The notes under the pieces: model-generated
What the model was told of the DNA's origin: nothing
The model's input: only the letters and a program-made list of their open reading frames with translations
Databases searched by the model: none
Translations under genes and position numbers: made by a program
Assembly (NCBI GenBank): GCA_025360395.1
Contig: JANYCH010000326.1
Span: 1 to 13,681, forward strand
Direction: 5' to 3'
Origin: Cytophagales bacterium
GTDB lineage: Bacteria; Bacteroidota; Bacteroidia; Cytophagales; UBA9547
Length of the DNA stretch: 13,681 bases
Shown: piece by piece, positions 1 through 7,650 of the stretch
Position numbering within the stretch: position 1 is the stretch's first letter
Layout of the letters: each line of letters begins with the position of its first letter

Positions 1-8
1 TTTATCAC

Positions 9-2003
9 ATGAAAAGACCAATATTCTTCTTATTATTTACAATCTTTTGCCTTAAATCTGTAATTTCATTTTCTCAGCCACCAGAAAGCAAGAAGAAATT
101 TGATAAGGCCTCTGAAAGCCCTAAAGCTGCTCCTTCAAATGTTTTTAAATCATCAAGAATATCTTCAACCAATGCCCGGACTTTAACACAGCAGGCCGAA
201 ATATTTAAATCCGAGAATCCCACTCTGGCAGTTGAAAAATTAGAAAAAGCCCTTAAACTTAGTATTGAAGAAAAAAACCAAACAGATGAAGCACATTGCT
301 ACAGAGTGTTAGCTATTGTGAATTTGCAAAATGGACTAAAAGAATCAGGACTTAGGTTCTCTCAAAAAGCTTATAAATTATTTCAAAAGTTAAATGATAA
401 AAATGGCTTAAATGAAACAAGGCCTGTTTTGGCCCAGGCCTATTTTGTAAATAACCAGAATGAAAATGCTGAAAAGCTTTTCAAAGAGCATATTGAATTT
501 TCAAAAGCTTCAAATATGCCAACGGAAGAAGTCATTGCCAGATATAAAATAGCTGATATCTATTTGAGCCAAAACAACCAAGAACTTGCCAAAAAACAAT
601 TTGAACAAATACTTTCTATTGAAAAAAAGCGGGGCAATACTGATGGTGAGGCCATCGCAAATAAAAGGATTGGAGAGATCTATCAGTCCCAAAAGCAGAA
701 CAAACGTGCACTTGATTATTATAAAGAAGCTCAGGATGCTGCCGGAAAAGGTAATAATGCCAAATCATATTCGGAAATAAATAACAGTATTAGTAGGGTA
801 GTTCCCGAAGAGGAGGCCATTGATCTTCGTAAAAAATCTCTTGAAAAAAGTCAGGAAACAAAAGACGTGGACGTTGAAACAACAGAAAATCTTGAAATAG
901 GCAATTCCTACCTTGACCAAAACAAATCCCAATCCGCAATCCCCTATTTGCAGCGCAGTCTGGAATTATCAGACCGCCCAGGAAAACTCAAGGAAAAAAG
1001 TGAAGCATTAAAATCTCTGTCGGAGGCTTATCAACAGCAAAAACAGTATGAAAAGGCGATGCTGACATTTCAAAAATACCTGACAATAAAAGATACGCTA
1101 ATAGCCCAAAAAGAAAGGCAAATTCTCAAAATGTTAAGTTCTAATATTGCCTTGTCTGAACAACAGAAGCAAATAGAATTTCTGGAAAATGATGCTGAAC
1201 TGAACAGACAAAAAATTTCTGCACTATCTCATGAACAAGATGCAAAAGAAGAAATATTAAGGCGCCAGCGTTTACTTATTTATTCACTCACATTCGGATT
1301 AATCCTCATAATAATTTTAAGTTACCTTATTTACAAAAACGCCCAAAAGAGAAGAGTTGCCAACCAATTGCTTGCCTTAAAATCATTAAGAAGTCAGATG
1401 AACCCACATTTCATATTTAATGCTTTGAATTCGGTGAATAGTTTTATTTCCAAAAATGATGAGAGGTCTGCCAATAAATATCTCGCAGATTTTTCGAAAC
1501 TTATGCGCATGGTAATGGAAAATTCGCAGCACGATTTTGTTCCATTGTCCCACGAAATCAGCATATTACAACTTTATCTTACGCTTGAACACTTTCGGTT
1601 CCAGGAAAAATTTGATTATACATTCGCAGTTGACGAAGATATTGATGCTGATGCTTATGAAGTTCCACCTATGTTAATCCAGCCCTACATAGAAAATGCA
1701 GTGTGGCATGGCTTAAGATATAAAGAGCACAAAGGCAATCTGTCTGTAAAGTTTAAAAAGAATAATAACTCATCTGTTTCAGTGATCATTGAAGACGATG
1801 GAATTGGAAGAAAAAAATCTGCAGAACTAAAAACAGAAAACCAGAAGACAGGGACCTCAACTGGCATAAAAAACACTGTGAGCAGGATTGAATTAATTAA
1901 TGAGCTATACAGAAAAAATATAAAAATAGATATATCAGATTTAAAATCTGATATAGATAATGTTGGAACACAAGTAGTTATTAGTTTACCTAAAAAGAAC
2001 TAA
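9..2003 (+). CDS. TPR-containing LytS-type sensor histidine kinase
   Basis: Membrane sensor kinase of the LytS/YehU type (His_kinase family). It has 664 aa. An N-terminal signal peptide covers about residues 1-22 and is followed by degenerate tetratricopeptide repeats over roughly 55-385. A Gln/Glu-rich coiled coil spans about 385-420 and a single transmembrane helix about 422-443. The kinase core then carries the phospho-acceptor motif MNPHFIFNALN, with His at 467. The N box PYIENAVWHGL has Asn at 563, and the G box EDDGIG lies at 595-600. The sensory TPR part should be periplasmic and the kinase cytoplasmic. The next gene, 28 bp downstream on the same strand, is its likely partner. The ATG at 9 leads directly into the signal peptide. 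The family assignment is firm; the stimulus is unknown. Confidence 0.95.
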   Translation: MKRPIFFLLFTIFCLKSVISFSQPPESKKKFDKASESPKAAPSNVFKSSRISSTNARTLTQQAEIFKSENPTLAVEKLEKALKLSIEEKNQTDEAHCYRVLAIVNLQNGLKESGLRFSQKAYKLFQKLNDKNGLNETRPVLAQAYFVNNQNENAEKLFKEHIEFSKASNMPTEEVIARYKIADIYLSQNNQELAKKQFEQILSIEKKRGNTDGEAIANKRIGEIYQSQKQNKRALDYYKEAQDAAGKGNNAKSYSEINNSISRVVPEEEAIDLRKKSLEKSQETKDVDVETTENLEIGNSYLDQNKSQSAIPYLQRSLELSDRPGKLKEKSEALKSLSEAYQQQKQYEKAMLTFQKYLTIKDTLIAQKERQILKMLSSNIALSEQQKQIEFLENDAELNRQKISALSHEQDAKEEILRRQRLLIYSLTFGLILIIILSYLIYKNAQKRRVANQLLALKSLRSQMNPHFIFNALNSVNSFISKNDERSANKYLADFSKLMRMVMENSQHDFVPLSHEISILQLYLTLEHFRFQEKFDYTFAVDEDIDADAYEVPPMLIQPYIENAVWHGLRYKEHKGNLSVKFKKNNNSSVSVIIEDDGIGRKKSAELKTENQKTGTSTGIKNTVSRIELINELYRKNIKIDISDLKSDIDNVGTQVVISLPKKN

Positions 2004-2031
2004 GACTGAAAAATTTTTAGCATATTTAAAA

Positions 2032-2784
2032 ATGAACTTAAAAGTCCTCATAGTAGACGATGAAGTTGCAAGCAGGGAAACGCTTAGCAATTATCTAAAC
2101 AAGTACTGTGAAAATATTAAAATTGCAGGAATGGCAGATTCTGTAAAAACCGCTCTTATTCAAATTGAAATACATGAGCCGGACGTTGTGTTTCTTGACA
2201 TAGAAATGCCTTTTGGAAATGCTTTTGATCTTTTAGAACAGGTCAAAGATATTCGTTTTGAAACCGTATTTGTTACAGCATTCAGCAATTATGCCTTACA
2301 GGCAATAAACGTAAGTGCAGCATATTATATCCTCAAACCAATTGATATAGATGAACTTATAATAGCTGTAGAGAAAATCAGGAAAGCAAAGCAGGAAAAA
2401 AACCATGCATTGCATACAAAAATCCTAATAGAGAACATTCATACAACCAATAAACAACTTCACAAGATTGTTTTACCTGTAATGGAGGGATTTGAGGTTG
2501 TACAAGTTAAAGATATAATTCACTGCCAGGCCAACGACAATTTTACGGACTTTTATTTCACAAATGGCAAACGCATGCTTATTTGTCGCACACTGAAATT
2601 CTACGAACAAACTTTAGAAGGCTTTGGATTTATGCGCATCCACAAATCGCACCTTATAAATTTGCAGTATGTTAAAAAATACAAAAAGGGTAAAGGAGGA
2701 CAGGTTATAATGTCAGATGATGCGGAGTTGGAATTATCGGTAAATAAGAAAGAGCAGTTCCTTGAAGTTTTCAAAGAGAGCTAA
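2032..2784 (+). CDS. LytTR-family response regulator
   Basis: DNA-binding response regulator of 250 aa. The receiver domain covers about residues 1-120. It has the acidic pair D9/D10, phospho-acceptor D56 (FLDIEMP), the conserved Thr at 82 and the switch Lys at 102 (ILKPID). The C-terminal part, about 145-245, is a LytTR DNA-binding domain with the family pattern of a core opened by a conserved HCQAND stretch and a late RIHKSHLIN motif. It lies 28 bp after the TPR-LytS kinase and is almost surely its cognate regulator. Such pairs in Bacteroidota usually control envelope or surface functions, but the target here cannot be read. Its TAA shares bases with the stop of the convergent MerR-type gene. 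Confidence 0.95.
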   Translation: MNLKVLIVDDEVASRETLSNYLNKYCENIKIAGMADSVKTALIQIEIHEPDVVFLDIEMPFGNAFDLLEQVKDIRFETVFVTAFSNYALQAINVSAAYYILKPIDIDELIIAVEKIRKAKQEKNHALHTKILIENIHTTNKQLHKIVLPVMEGFEVVQVKDIIHCQANDNFTDFYFTNGKRMLICRTLKFYEQTLEGFGFMRIHKSHLINLQYVKKYKKGKGGQVIMSDDAELELSVNKKEQFLEVFKES

Positions 2785-3119
2785 ACAAGATTCTTTTTCA
2801 GTTCAAGCAGAAACCCTTTTACTTTTTCGAGAGAATTAATTACCTCCATTTTGCTGTGTGGTTTGTTTGTTCCACTTTTCAAAACATCTTTGGCTCCAGA
2901 CAAGGTATATCCCTTTTCTTTAACCAAATGGTAAATTAACCGTATTTGTTCTATATCTGCTTTGGTAAACTGTCTGTTTCCGTTGCTGTTCTTTTTAGGC
3001 TTTAAAGAATCGAACTCACTTTCCCAAAACCTGATGAGAGAGGGGGCAACGCTAAACATCTTAGAAACCTCACTAATACTATAATAAAGTTTTTCAATAT
3101 GTTTAGGTTTATATGGCAT
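2781..3119 (-). CDS. MerR-family transcriptional regulator (minimal)
   Basis: Small MerR-type DNA-binding protein of 112 aa. The winged helix-turn-helix covers about residues 10-80. It begins YYSISEVSKMF, continues with LIRFWESEF (the MerR recognition helix region) and ends in the wing NGNRQFTKADIEQI. Only about 30 residues follow, so there is no metal- or drug-sensing domain and no cysteine site. The ATG at 3119 is well placed. The gene is divergent from the M23 peptidase, with 124 bp between start codons, and convergent with the LytTR regulator, the two stop codons overlapping in the four bases CTAA at 2781-2784. By family rules it should bind a palindrome inside a promoter spacer, and a candidate lies at 3193-3204. 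The regulated gene is inferred. Confidence 0.9.
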   Translation of the reverse strand: MPYKPKHIEKLYYSISEVSKMFSVAPSLIRFWESEFDSLKPKKNSNGNRQFTKADIEQIRLIYHLVKEKGYTLSGAKDVLKSGTNKPHSKMEVINSLEKVKGFLLELKKNLV

Positions 3120-3130
3120 TCTATTTTAGT

Positions 3131-3216
3131 GTGTTAGTTCTTCTATCTTGATCTTTTAAATAAACTACAAATTAAGCATTTTTGGCATAAAAATTGAATT
3201 CAATATTATCTAACAC
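3131..3216. repeat. Inverted repeat GTGTTAG/CTAACAC flanking the divergent region
   Basis: GTGTTAG (3131-3137) and CTAACAC (3210-3216) are exact inverted copies placed near opposite ends of the MerR/M23 intergenic region. As a result both divergent transcripts could carry CTAACAC shortly upstream of their start codons. The meaning is unknown. Confidence 0.4.
3181..3211 (+). promoter_or_regulatory. Candidate M23 promoter with palindrome in spacer
   Basis: TTTG at 3181-3184 and TATTATCT at 3204-3211 are separated by 19 bases. This fits the Bacteroidota -33/-7 spacing, although the -7 box matches only its TAnn part. The perfect 12-bp palindrome ATTGAATTCAAT (3193-3204) fills the spacer, the place where MerR-family proteins bind. 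The MerR gene is divergent from here. Confidence 0.4.
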
Positions 3217-3243
3217 GAATTACTTTTATTGTACACGAAACAG

Positions 3244-5136
3244 ATGAGATATTTAGTAGGGTTTTTGTTCAGTCTTTCAGGTTTTTTCGCTTTCTCCCAA
3301 AACATCAAACAAAACATATTTTCCTTTCCTATAAAACCTGGTAGAGTTAATTATCTCTCCGGCAACTTTGGTGAACTACGCTCAAACCATTTTCATGGTG
3401 GTTTAGATATTAAAACAGATTTCAAAACGGGGCTGCCTGTTTTCTGTGCCGCAGATGGGTATGTGAGCAAAATAGTGATGTCTAGTTTCGGATATGGAAA
3501 TGTAATTTTCGTAACACACCCTGCTACAGGTTTCGTTACTGTTTACGGACACCTCGAAAGGTTTAATTACGCTTTGTCCAAATATGTTAAAGAGCAGCAA
3601 TACAAAAAGAAAAGTTTTGATATCGAACTGATAACCAAGCCTTTCCAGTTTCCTGTAAAAAACGGGCAAATAATCGCTTATTCCGGAAATACTGGATCTT
3701 CAGGCGGACCGCATTTGCATTTTGAAATCAGGGATACTTCAAACAACTTGTACAATCCTCTTTATTTTGGTTTTAAAGAAGTTCAGGACGACATCCCTCC
3801 TATTATTACCAAACTAGCTGTGAAACCTTTGGGAATTGACAGCCGGATAAACGGGGAATTTGGAAGGTATGAAGTTAAAATTGGTGGTAAAAGAGGCCAA
3901 TATACTATACCACAGCCCATCTACGTCAGAGGTTCCGCTGGAATTGAGATAGTAACAAATGATAAACAGAATGGCACTTCCAATCTCAATGGAGTTGCCT
4001 GTATGGAACTACACCTTGACGGAAAAGAAATATTCCATTATAACATGGATAAATTCCCGCACGAAGAAAATCCCAATGTAAACATTCACTTAGATTATGA
4101 AATTTTAAAAAGGAAAGGCACTTACTTTCAAAAATGCTACAAGGCGGATGGAAACAGGCTGCCTAATTATACGAATCACCTTAATGGGAAATTCTGGATT
4201 TACGATACACTAAAACACGTAGGCAAAATCATTATTTTCGATGCTTATCAGAACAAATCAACTCTTGATTTTGTAATTCAAGGCGGAATCCCTGATGTGC
4301 CATGTAAAATCGTAAATGTAAATAAACCAGTCTATTACGAACTGCAGGAGAATTACCTGAAAGTAATAGTAAATGATAGAAAATTACTGGATTCGGTTGG
4401 GATTTTCAAAGTTGATGGCCATTCAGCAGAAAATAAATGTCAGTACCAGAATTGTGGCAAAGCAATGTTTCTTTGGGATTTACGGAACGGACTGCCGGAA
4501 TCTTTCAAGATAGGGAACAATATTGAGCAGTTTTATTTTGCCAACAAGCTCATTCCCGACCAGGTGAGCAGGCATACTAATTCAATTTTAGATATTCATT
4601 TCCCTAAACAGTCAATATTCGATACGCTTTATTTAAGGTTTAAACCAGAATTTTCGCTGGCAAAAGACAGCAGCCGGTTGAATTTTGAAGTACACGATCC
4701 TTATATGCCTTTGTCCTCTTATGTTTACCTTTCTTTAAATACCAAAGGTTTGTTGAGAAATACCGATAAATATGCTGCCTACAGCACAAGTTCTGGCTGC
4801 AAATACCTGGGAGGTGTAACTAAAGACGGAATTATGGATTTCAAAACTAAAAACCTCGGTAAATTTTCTATTATAAGGGATGATAAATCTCCTTTCATTA
4901 AACTTATCAAGAAAAACAGCAAAGTAGTTCAACTAGTTATAAGGGACAATCTTTCAGGAATAAAGACTTTTAACTGCTATATTAACAAACAATGGGTGCT
5001 ATTTTATTATGAACATAAAAAGAACCTTATTTGGACTAATACTGATCTTTCAAACATTCCATTGAAAGGTGAGTTGTTAGTTCTAGTAGACGATTATTGC
5101 GGTAATGCTTCTGAATTCAGGACCATTTTGAAATAA
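3244..5136 (+). CDS. Secreted M23-family zinc metallopeptidase
   Basis: Probable peptidoglycan endopeptidase of the LytM/M23 family, 630 aa. I chose ATG 3244 over a TTG 15 bases upstream because it starts directly with a signal peptide (about residues 1-19, ending AFSQ). The catalytic domain covers about 30-180 and keeps every expected residue: the HxxxD motif (H51, D55), the YGH motif (H103) and the HxH motif (H157, H159, within GGPHLHFEI). An insertion of about 30 residues lies between YGH and HxH. The remaining 450 or so residues look beta-rich and have no motif I recognise. This long tail is a common build in Bacteroidota and may bind envelope or septal partners. No other cell-wall gene is adjacent. 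Activity is likely because the metal ligands are intact. Confidence 0.92.
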   Translation: MRYLVGFLFSLSGFFAFSQNIKQNIFSFPIKPGRVNYLSGNFGELRSNHFHGGLDIKTDFKTGLPVFCAADGYVSKIVMSSFGYGNVIFVTHPATGFVTVYGHLERFNYALSKYVKEQQYKKKSFDIELITKPFQFPVKNGQIIAYSGNTGSSGGPHLHFEIRDTSNNLYNPLYFGFKEVQDDIPPIITKLAVKPLGIDSRINGEFGRYEVKIGGKRGQYTIPQPIYVRGSAGIEIVTNDKQNGTSNLNGVACMELHLDGKEIFHYNMDKFPHEENPNVNIHLDYEILKRKGTYFQKCYKADGNRLPNYTNHLNGKFWIYDTLKHVGKIIIFDAYQNKSTLDFVIQGGIPDVPCKIVNVNKPVYYELQENYLKVIVNDRKLLDSVGIFKVDGHSAENKCQYQNCGKAMFLWDLRNGLPESFKIGNNIEQFYFANKLIPDQVSRHTNSILDIHFPKQSIFDTLYLRFKPEFSLAKDSSRLNFEVHDPYMPLSSYVYLSLNTKGLLRNTDKYAAYSTSSGCKYLGGVTKDGIMDFKTKNLGKFSIIRDDKSPFIKLIKKNSKVVQLVIRDNLSGIKTFNCYINKQWVLFYYEHKKNLIWTNTDLSNIPLKGELLVLVDDYCGNASEFRTILK

Positions 5137-5142
5137 TCAGAT

Positions 5143-5171
5143 CTTGATACTCGATATAAATACTTGATACT
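5143..5171. repeat. Degenerate heptamer repeat CTTGATA
   Basis: The spacer between the peroxidase-type M23 gene and bcp consists of CTTGATA, CTCGATA, TAAATA and CTTGATA followed by CT. The nine-base word CTTGATACT occurs twice, exactly 20 bp apart, the second copy ending five bases before the bcp ATG. It may be a degenerate short tandem repeat or a pair of sites on one face of the helix. Confidence 0.5.
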
Positions 5172-5176
5172 AAAAC

Positions 5177-5620
5177 ATGAAAACAGGCGACAAAGCACCC
5201 TCATTTAAAAGCAAAGATCAGGATGGAAAAGACATCAGCCTTGAAGACTTTAAAGGAAAAAAACTGGCTATATATTTTTATCCGAAAGATGATACTCCCG
5301 GATGCACAGAACAAGCGTGCAACTTGTCAGACAATTATAACGCACTACAAAAAGCTGGTTATGAATTGATTGGGATAAGCGTAGACGATGAAAAAAGCCA
5401 CAGAAAATTTGCAGATAAATTCAATTTGCCTTTCAGGCTGGTTGCTGATGTTGATAAGAAGATCGTGGAAGACTATGGCGTTTGGGTAGAGAAAAACATG
5501 TACGGTAAAAAATATATGGGAACTGCCCGGAAAACCTTTATCATAGATGAGAAGGGATTGATTTCCAACATTATAGAGAAAGTAAATACCAAAGAACATA
5601 CAGCCCAGATTTTAGGCTAA
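5177..5620 (+). CDS. bcp: Thioredoxin-dependent peroxiredoxin, BCP/PrxQ type
   Basis: Thiol peroxidase of 147 aa that reduces hydrogen peroxide and organic hydroperoxides with thioredoxin, in the cytoplasm. The whole protein is one AhpC-TSA/thioredoxin-fold domain of normal BCP length. The active-site stretch FYPKDDTPGCTEQAC carries the peroxidatic Cys at 43 and the resolving Cys at 48, the spacing of atypical two-cysteine PrxQ enzymes. The later segment YMGTARKTFIID also fits the family. The stop codon overlaps the start of the adenosyltransferase gene by one base, so the two are probably translationally coupled. A degenerate heptamer repeat occupies the space just upstream. I am sure of the family. 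Confidence 0.96.
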   Translation: MKTGDKAPSFKSKDQDGKDISLEDFKGKKLAIYFYPKDDTPGCTEQACNLSDNYNALQKAGYELIGISVDDEKSHRKFADKFNLPFRLVADVDKKIVEDYGVWVEKNMYGKKYMGTARKTFIIDEKGLISNIIEKVNTKEHTAQILG

Positions 5621-6165
5621 TGAAAATTTACACTAAAACAGGCGACAACGGCTCAACCTCCCTAATTGGAGGTAAAAAAGTATCTAAAGGGCACCTTCGA
5701 ATAGAAGCATATGGAAGCATCGATGAGCTTAATTCCTACATCGGCTTGCTTGCTGCCTATACGATAAATGAGAAACATGCCGCTTTCCTTACCAGACAAC
5801 AACACAAATTATTCAATATAGGATCTATTCTTGCACTTGAAGAAGGTGTGGATATCAAAATATCCCTTCCGGAAATTCAGGAACAGGATGTGGTACTTAT
5901 TGAAAATGAGATAGATACTTTGACTGAACTTCTTACGCCTTTAAAAAACTTTATTTTACCGGGCGGACACAGGGAAGTTGCCTTTTGCCATATTGCCAGG
6001 TGTGTATGCAGGCGTGCAGAACGAGAAGTTGTGAGACTGAATGAAAATATGCACATAAATGAGATTATCATCCATTATTTGAACAGGTTATCAGACTATC
6101 TTTTCGTTCTTGCCCGAATGATGACAAAAAACCTTGGCAGTCATGAAATTTTATGGGAAAAATAA
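5620..6165 (+). CDS. PduO-type cob(I)alamin adenosyltransferase
   Basis: ATP:cob(I)alamin adenosyltransferase of 181 aa, which makes adenosylcobalamin from cob(I)alamin and ATP. It has the PduO-family ATP-binding N-terminus (YTKTGDNGSTSLIGG, residues 4-18), then RIEAYGSIDELNS. The C-terminal half has FILPGG, the CRRAER helix and YLNRLSDYLFVLAR. These are the key motifs of this family, and the length is typical. It starts in the last base of the peroxiredoxin stop codon, which suggests one transcript. No cobalamin-dependent enzyme and no B12 riboswitch is visible nearby, so it probably serves salvage for enzymes encoded elsewhere. It converges with the CZB-PAS gene, with three bases between stops. 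Confidence 0.95.
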   Translation: MKIYTKTGDNGSTSLIGGKKVSKGHLRIEAYGSIDELNSYIGLLAAYTINEKHAAFLTRQQHKLFNIGSILALEEGVDIKISLPEIQEQDVVLIENEIDTLTELLTPLKNFILPGGHREVAFCHIARCVCRRAEREVVRLNENMHINEIIIHYLNRLSDYLFVLARMMTKNLGSHEILWEK

Positions 6166-6177
6166 TTTTTAATTCCC
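6155..6177. terminator. Weak possible bidirectional terminator
   Basis: A short inverted repeat GGGAA/TTCCC with an AT-rich 13-base loop lies across the junction of two convergent genes, partly inside both coding ends. The A- and T-runs in the loop could let it act in both directions. The stem is only 5 bp, so this is a weak call. Confidence 0.3.
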
Positions 6178-7146
6178 AACAGATAAAGTACCCAACTTTT
6201 TCTCCAGCATGGTGATCTTTTCAGCATATTCCTTTACTGTTCTTTCAAGTTCCATATTTCGGAATTTCACCTTTAGTTCAAGGTCTTCATATGCCCTTTT
6301 AAGAGAATCCTCATTTTTCTTTCTTTCAGTAAAATCAACCATGGAGCCTACCATACGGTAAGGTTTACCATTTTTATGAATTGCATATCCCCTATCAAAA
6401 ACATAGGCATACGAACCATCAGCCTTTAAAAACCGATATTCATCTTCCCACTTGCTATCACCATTGTCAATTATTTTATGGATACCCTCCAAAACCTTTT
6501 CTTTATCATCAGGATGTAAACGGTTATACCAGGATTCGACTCCCGCCTCTACAGTTTTATATCCAAAAAGTTCTTTAAAACCATCGTTCCACCAAAGGGA
6601 ATTTGTTTCCAAGTCCCAATCCCAAACAGCATCCTGCGTTGCTTTTGCTATAAGAAGAAAACGTTCCTCCATTTTAGAAGTCTCAGCAACCTGAAGCTTA
6701 ATCTTTTTGTCTAATTCAACATTTGACTTTAATAATTGTTCAAATTCTTCAAAACTGATGTTTTCCGCAAGAACGGTCAAAGGGTTATCACATTCTCTTA
6801 CTTTTTGCTCAATTACACTAAGGAGAGAAACAAGATCGTCGGCAATGTTTTCCATTTTCACTAATCCATTTCTGGCAGTATCAACCTCGCCAGACTGGTA
6901 TAAACTGACTAACTCCCGGGCTGAAGTGTGAATATCCGCATGTACCTTTTCTAACTCGTGCATTTCCGGAATATGGCCGTATGTTTCTAATGCATGACCA
7001 TAAATCCATTTTCCTACAGCACATTCAAAATGAGAAAGTACTGAGGCCTGGTCAATTTCTAATCCAAAAAGTATAGACCTAAGCCGTGATTTAAACAAAA
7101 GATGCTTTGCCCTCGCCTGTTCAAAATCTAATTTTATATTTTCCAT
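6169..7146 (-). CDS. CZB zinc-binding and PAS domain protein without output domain
   Basis: Cytoplasmic sensory protein of 325 aa. ATG 7146 is preferred to a TTG one codon earlier. An N-terminal chemoreceptor zinc-binding (CZB) domain covers about residues 5-90. It has the four expected zinc ligands: H15 (AKHLLFK), C42 (the C of ECAVGKW), H69 and H73 (VHADIHT). A short coiled linker follows. A PAS_3-type PAS/PAC domain spans about 155-280, with the DAVWDWD start, RLHPDD and the closing MVGSMVDFTERKK. The last 45 residues form a coiled coil. There is no kinase, GGDEF, methyl-accepting or DNA-binding domain, so it must signal through a partner. CZB domains sense zinc or cysteine oxidation in other proteins; here the input is inferred. 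It follows the unknown gene by 10 bp, probably in one operon. Confidence 0.88.
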   Translation of the reverse strand: MENIKLDFEQARAKHLLFKSRLRSILFGLEIDQASVLSHFECAVGKWIYGHALETYGHIPEMHELEKVHADIHTSARELVSLYQSGEVDTARNGLVKMENIADDLVSLLSVIEQKVRECDNPLTVLAENISFEEFEQLLKSNVELDKKIKLQVAETSKMEERFLLIAKATQDAVWDWDLETNSLWWNDGFKELFGYKTVEAGVESWYNRLHPDDKEKVLEGIHKIIDNGDSKWEDEYRFLKADGSYAYVFDRGYAIHKNGKPYRMVGSMVDFTERKKNEDSLKRAYEDLELKVKFRNMELERTVKEYAEKITMLEKKLGTLSVGN

Positions 7147-7156
7147 CAAATGAAAA

Positions 7157-7534
7157 TTATTTTATCAAAGTTAATTCTGCACCTGTAGACATGTAAATAG
7201 TCATTTGTGCTTTACTGTGCACTTTATCGTATTGTAACCTGGTTATAAGAGCACTTATCTCCTGATTTGAATCCTCACTATTATCCAACCTGAATTTGAG
7301 ATAAGGCCTGTGAACTACATCATCGTTGCGGACTACCCCCCATGATCCATTAAAAATTTTACCTTTAATACATTTATAATCACCATTATCACAGAAATAG
7401 TGTTTATCAGCGTTTACAAATACATTGGTGGCTGAATTACTTAAAAAAATACGATTTTCTACTCTCCACTCACCTTTGATGTGCTCGTTATCAATTTCTT
7501 CAAAACTTAAATCTTCGAAATCTTTATAATCCAT
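7157..7534 (-). CDS. Hypothetical protein, predicted beta-rich
   Basis: Protein of 125 aa that I do not recognise. ATG 7534 is preferred to a TTG five codons upstream. There is no signal peptide or membrane helix. After an acidic N-terminus (about residues 1-18), a GEWRVENRIF segment opens a run of alternating short hydrophobic and polar stretches to the C-terminus, suggesting a small beta-barrel or sandwich. A lipocalin-like fold is possible because such proteins often start with a Gly-x-Trp strand, but this is a guess. Two cysteines lie close together (CDNGDYKC). It stands 10 bp before the CZB-PAS gene on the same strand and may act with it. It could supply or modulate a signal, but nothing in its sequence shows this. 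Confidence 0.8.
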   Translation of the reverse strand: MDYKDFEDLSFEEIDNEHIKGEWRVENRIFLSNSATNVFVNADKHYFCDNGDYKCIKGKIFNGSWGVVRNDDVVHRPYLKFRLDNSEDSNQEISALITRLQYDKVHSKAQMTIYMSTGAELTLIK

Positions 7535-7615
7535 TATAAAAGCACCCAAATCTTAATGTTAAGCTACGAAATATTCATGCCATATAAAAAAATAAATGTA
7601 ATTAACAGTGTAACC

Positions 7616-7642
7616 AAAAAAGCTCCTAATAATTTCAGGAGC
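7616..7642 (-). terminator. Intrinsic terminator of the pirin gene
   Basis: Read on the minus strand, a perfect 6-bp stem GCTCCT/AGGAGC with a 9-base loop is followed at once by a run of T. It starts 8 bases past the pirin stop codon, the ideal place for a Rho-independent terminator. It also isolates pirin from the downstream hypothetical gene. Confidence 0.82.
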
Positions 7643-7650
7643 CTTTATTA

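Noticed and set aside
2693..2712. A GGAGG followed by ATG within the LytTR regulator gene, suggesting an internal start
   Set aside because: It would make only about 24 residues of the end of the LytTR domain, and the bases are explained by the coding sequence.
5137..5176. A terminator between the M23 gene and bcp
   Set aside because: No stable stem or T-run is present; the gap is taken up by the heptamer repeat.
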